The notes beneath the pieces were generated by a model. It ran no database searches, had not been told where the DNA came from, and saw nothing but the letters and a program-made list of their open reading frames with translations. Positions 21,219 to 24,124 of a DNA stretch of 24,124 bases are shown in pieces. Source of the DNA: VRUE01 sp035557635 (GTDB lineage Bacteria; Actinomycetota; Thermoleophilia; Solirubrobacterales; 70-9). The position numbers were made by a program, and so were the translations under genes. Position 1 is the stretch's first letter. The number at the start of each line of letters is the position of its first letter. Location: NCBI GenBank assembly GCA_035557635.1, contig DATMDR010000090.1, forward strand, positions 1-24,124, in the 5' to 3' direction.

Positions 21219-23803
21219 CAGGCGCTCACCTTCTTGATCTCGACCGCGACCGGGGAGCCGTTGAGCAGGCCGTTGGCGTTGTCCTCGGCAGTGCCCTCGA
21301 TCAGGAAGCAGACGCCCTCTTGGACCCGGTCTTTGATCGCGACCTTTGCAAGCACCACCGTGCCGTTCTGCGCGACCTCGACCTCGTCGCCGTTCTTGAG
21401 TCCCAACCGCTCCGCATCTCCGACTGAGATCTCGACCCGCTGCTGTGGCTGAAGGAACCGCAGCGGCGGATTCAGCTCCGTGATTGGTCCAGCCCAGAGG
21501 TCCCGGTAAGTGCCGAGGGTCAGGGCCGACGCCGGCGCCCCCTCCTCACTCGCAACTCGTCGATGAAGAGGTTTAGTGCTGGCGCCGCCAGCGTCCGGCT
21601 CCTCCCGCGCAAAACGTGAGGAGAGGGCGCCGACATCGGCCCCATCCGTCGCGCCTCTCGGAGCGGGAAGGGACGAAGCGGCGGGACGCTCTTGCCAGCG
21701 AATACCCCTTCCAGCGATTGTGGCGTCGTCAGTGCCCGCGTAGAACGGGACGGCGTCGGTGAGAGCGGCGAGGGCTGAGGGTTGGGAGTGAACGCCGGTG
21801 TCGTGGCCGAGTGCGATCGCAAGTTCGGCAAGCACTCCCCAGTTCGGGCGGATATCTCCGGGGCGTGACGCGCTAGGACGAACGCGCTGCAGACGTCCAT
21901 CTGGATGCGTCACCGTGCCGTCCTTCTCGGCATGCGTCTCAAGGGGGAAGACAACGTCGGCCTTGGCCGTGGTCGCGTTCTCAAAGGTCGAGAAGCAGAT
22001 GACACGATCGGCCGCGGTCAGAGCGCGGTCCCAGGCGTCCGTGTCCGGGAAGTCGCGCAGGGGGTCTACGCCGAAGAGGAGGAGGGTCTTCAGCTCGCCG
22101 GACTCGAGAGCAGCGCGGATCTCCTCGGTGGGCTTGCCCGGGAAGGCGTCGCTGAGGCCCGGGCCGGCGTCTGGGAGGCAGCCGACCTCGCGCAGGCCGC
22201 GAGCGTTGGTCAGCTCTGGAATTTCAAGGAGGCCCGAACCGTCCTTCTCGGAGAGACCGAGAGCCGCGGCGAGGTCGAGGAGGGTGCGGACGGCGGTCTC
22301 GCCCTCGCGACCGATGCGCTCGCCCCAGACGATCACGACCTTCTCGGCACCGTGCAACGCCTCGGCGACGGCCGATGTCGGTTCCCCCTCCGAACGTTTT
22401 GCGCCGGAGGCGAGTGAGGAGGGGGTGCCGGCAGCGGCCGTCGAGGCACGCAGCGCTGCAGCTAGCTGGGCGAGGAACTCGGTTGCGCCGCCGGGGACGT
22501 AACGGGCCACTGCCAGCGCGCCGCCGTCGAGGGCAGTGGGGCGGTCGGTGGCGACGGCGAGCTTGGCGCCGTTGCGACGGATCGCCTTGCGGACTCGCAG
22601 GTCGAGGATCGGCGAGCTGTGCAGTGGGTCGGTGCCGACGACCAGGATCGCGTCGGCATCGTCGATGTCGCGGACCCTGGCGGAGATGTCGGGCTGGGAG
22701 AGACGGACCAGCGCCTCCCTGGACGGCCCGCGCGAGACGCGGGACTCGACGTGCGGCGAGCCCAGCGCCTCGCGCAGGATGCGCTGGACCAGGTAGCCCT
22801 CCTCGTTGGAGGCGTCGCCGACGATCGCCGCGACTCCACTCGGCGCATCCGAGTTTGACCCCCCTCTGGTGTGGTCAACCTCGGATGCGCCCGCCCGCAG
22901 GGCCACGGCCGCCTTCTCGACCGCCTCGGCCCACTCGACCGCGGTGCCGCCGCGCAGCCGCGGCTCGGTCACCCGCTGCTCGGCGCCGAACATCTCGAAG
23001 CCGTAGCGGCCGCGGTCGCAGAGCCAGCCGTCGTCGACGTCGGGGTTGTCGCGGGCGATCACCCGCTTCACCTCCTCGTCGCGGACGGTGAAGCTGACGT
23101 TGCACTGGCTCGGGCAGAGCGTGCAGACCGAGCCCGCCTGCTCGATGTCCCAGGGCCGGGCGCGGAAGCGGTAGGTGTAGTTGGTCAGCGCCCCGACCGG
23201 GCAGAGGTCGGTGATGTTGCCGTGGAAGGGGGCGACGTAGGGGCGGTCGTCGAAGGTGCCGACGAAGCTGCGATCGCCTCGGTCCAGGAGCTGCAGCTGC
23301 TCGTCCTCGGCGACCTCCTGACTGAAGCGCACGCAGCGGTAGCAGAGGATGCAGCGCTCGCGGTCGATCGCCACCAGCGGCGAGAGCTCGACCGGCTTCT
23401 GGAAGTGGCGCTTCTGGTCGGTCATCCGGCTCTTGCCGGGGCCCCAGCCCATCGAGATGTCCTGCAGCGGGCACTCGCCGCCCTTGTCGCAGACCGGGCA
23501 GTCGAGCGGGTGGTTGACGAGCAGGAACTCGACCACCGCGCTCTGCGCGTGTTTGACCTGCTCGGTGCGGGTGTGGACGACCATGCCGTCGCGGACCGGG
23601 GTCGAGCAGGAGGTCTGCAGCTTCGGGATCCCCTCGACCTCGACCAGGCACATGCGGCAGGCGCCGACCGGCTCGCCGAGCTTCGGCTCGTAACAGAAGA
23701 CCGGGATCTCGACGTCGCCTCGCTTGGCCGCGTCGTGCAGCATCTCGCCCTCGGTCGCGGCGACCTCGCGGCCGTCGACGACGATCGTCACCTCGCGGCT
23801 CAT
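21218..23803 (-). CDS. nuoG: NADH-quinone oxidoreductase subunit G with three in-frame palindromic inserts
   Basis: The product is 861 residues from the ATG at 23803 (overlapping the nuoF stop as ATGA). Iron-sulfur ligands are complete: 2Fe-2S Cys37, 49, 52, 66; the His98-Cys102-Cys105-Cys111 4Fe-4S site; Cys151, 154, 157, 201; and the extra N7 site Cys227, 230, 234, 262. The rest is the molybdopterin-oxidoreductase-like domain, which carries no cofactor in complex I. Three palindromic DNA elements are read through in this domain: residues about 305-321 (SEVDHTRGGSNSDAP), 458-475 (GTPSSLASGAKRSEGEPT) and 721-760 (GALSSRFA...ASEEGAP). All lie between predicted secondary elements, where surface loops are likely. 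The last 100 residues form a normal molybdopterin-dinucleotide-binding-like domain. Confidence 0.94.
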   Translation of the reverse strand: MSREVTIVVDGREVAATEGEMLHDAAKRGDVEIPVFCYEPKLGEPVGACRMCLVEVEGIPKLQTSCSTPVRDGMVVHTRTEQVKHAQSAVVEFLLVNHPLDCPVCDKGGECPLQDISMGWGPGKSRMTDQKRHFQKPVELSPLVAIDRERCILCYRCVRFSQEVAEDEQLQLLDRGDRSFVGTFDDRPYVAPFHGNITDLCPVGALTNYTYRFRARPWDIEQAGSVCTLCPSQCNVSFTVRDEEVKRVIARDNPDVDDGWLCDRGRYGFEMFGAEQRVTEPRLRGGTAVEWAEAVEKAAVALRAGASEVDHTRGGSNSDAPSGVAAIVGDASNEEGYLVQRILREALGSPHVESRVSRGPSREALVRLSQPDISARVRDIDDADAILVVGTDPLHSSPILDLRVRKAIRRNGAKLAVATDRPTALDGGALAVARYVPGGATEFLAQLAAALRASTAAAGTPSSLASGAKRSEGEPTSAVAEALHGAEKVVIVWGERIGREGETAVRTLLDLAAALGLSEKDGSGLLEIPELTNARGLREVGCLPDAGPGLSDAFPGKPTEEIRAALESGELKTLLLFGVDPLRDFPDTDAWDRALTAADRVICFSTFENATTAKADVVFPLETHAEKDGTVTHPDGRLQRVRPSASRPGDIRPNWGVLAELAIALGHDTGVHSQPSALAALTDAVPFYAGTDDATIAGRGIRWQERPAASSLPAPRGATDGADVGALSSRFAREEPDAGGASTKPLHRRVASEEGAPASALTLGTYRDLWAGPITELNPPLRFLQPQQRVEISVGDAERLGLKNGDEVEVAQNGTVVLAKVAIKDRVQEGVCFLIEGTAEDNANGLLNGSPVAVEIKKVSA
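21524..21641. repeat. Palindromic element C (expanded type 1) in nuoG
   Basis: Arms 21524-21549 and 21616-21641 are complementary at 23 of 26 bases, with a 66-base centre. It shares CCCCCTCCTCACTCGC and GCGCAAAACGT with element A in the same orientation and the same frame. The protein reads GALSSRFA then 18 residues then ASEEGAP, against GTPSERFA-PQ-ASEEGVP in A. The extra segment contains a nested 7-bp palindrome (GCTGGCG-C-CGCCAGC). Confidence 0.8.
22379..22430. repeat. Palindromic element B (type 1, inverted relative to A) in nuoG
   Basis: Arms 22379-22391 and 22418-22430 are complementary at 11 of 13 bases. The full 52 bases match the reverse complement of element A at 49 positions. On the coding strand it reads GTPSSLASGAKRSEGEPT, in frame with nuoG. 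Confidence 0.88.
22842..22891. repeat. Palindromic element D (type 2) in nuoG
   Basis: Arms 22842-22860 and 22873-22891 are complementary at 18 of 19 bases around a 12-base loop. The sequence is unrelated to elements A-C. It encodes SEVDHTRGGSNSDAP in frame with nuoG, between a helix ending VALRAG and the strand VAAIVG. Confidence 0.75.
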
Positions 23804-24124
23804 ACGCTTGCCCCCAGGGCTTCGGCTGGGCCCTGCACGACAGCCAGCCGGTCGCCGCCGGGCTCCCCCGCTGCCGCGATCACGTCCTCGAACTCCTGGC
23901 GGAACTTGCGAACCATTGCCCCCACCGGCATCGCCATCGAGTCGCCGAGGACGCAGAGGCAGTGGCCGATGATGTTGTCCTGGACCGAGGCGACGATGTC
24001 GAGGTCCATCGGCGTCGCCTCGCCGCGCACGACCCGTTCCAGCATCTTCACCGTCCAGTTGGTCCCCTCGCGGCAGGGCGTGCACTTGCCGCAGGACTCG
24101 TGGTGGTAGAAGCGCGCCGTGCGC
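23800..24124 (-). CDS. nuoF: NADH-quinone oxidoreductase subunit F, C-terminal part (start beyond right edge)
   Basis: About 107 C-terminal residues are present. ESCGKCTPCREGTNW gives three ligands of the N3 4Fe-4S cluster and Cys in GHCLCVLGDSMAMP gives the fourth. The tail FRQEFEDVIAAAG is typical of the subunit. NuoF binds NADH and FMN, but that part lies outside the window. The stop overlaps the nuoG ATG as ATGA. Genes nuoA to nuoE are presumably further right. Confidence 0.93.
   Translation of the reverse strand, partial: RTARFYHHESCGKCTPCREGTNWTVKMLERVVRGEATPMDLDIVASVQDNIIGHCLCVLGDSMAMPVGAMVRKFRQEFEDVIAAAGEPGGDRLAVVQGPAEALGASV

Overview
The window is GC-rich, densely coded bacterial DNA with codon use strongly biased to G/C at third positions. 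The gene content is an actinobacterial-style NADH dehydrogenase I operon, a flavin-dependent (ThyX-type) thymidylate synthase, a fatty-acyl-CoA ligase, and several promoters whose -10 box lies only 6-9 bases before the start codon. I infer a member of the Actinomycetota, probably near Thermoleophilia/Solirubrobacterales. This is an inference from style and content, not from a marker gene.

Left part (1-13.7 kb) holds short operons and single genes. On the minus strand are an acyl-CoA dehydrogenase (cut by the left edge) behind a stand-alone RibD-C-type reductase, and a sulfotransferase. The sulfotransferase is divergent from a plus-strand LPG-synthase-type membrane protein. Next comes a minus-strand run: a pseudopilin/TadE-like protein, a VapBC-type toxin-antitoxin pair, and a bacterial sodium-channel-like ion channel. 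A small unknown gene, a zinc-ribbon protein, a CBS-domain protein with a downstream membrane protein, thyX, a membrane diguanylate cyclase, and a minus-strand fadD-like / AEC transporter / VOC trio follow.

Right part (13.7 kb to the end) is one leftward operon, nuoF(partial)-G-H-I-J-K-L-[23-codon ORF]-M-N, for the proton-pumping NADH:quinone oxidoreductase. Every gene junction is a 1-4 base stop/start overlap, so the operon looks translationally coupled from end to end. A 23-codon ORF between nuoL and nuoM keeps this chain unbroken.

The most unusual feature is a set of palindromic DNA elements inside the coding sequences of nuoG and nuoJ. Two copies share 49 of 52 bases and lie in opposite orientations, yet both are read through in frame starting with Gly-Thr-Pro-Ser. 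A third, expanded relative and a second unrelated palindrome type also lie in nuoG. This resembles the protein-coding palindromic elements of Rickettsia, here in an actinobacterial respiratory complex. Other points of interest are loss of the usually conserved TM5 glutamate in NuoL (Ala) and its change to Asp in NuoM, a vapC that appears to start with CTG inside its antitoxin's stop codon, two symmetric TAGNGTA boxes that can act as -10 elements on both strands, and a 114-base inverted-repeat element between thyX and its convergent neighbour. No tRNA, rRNA, CRISPR array or insertion sequence was seen, and no gene-free stretch exceeds about 210 bases.
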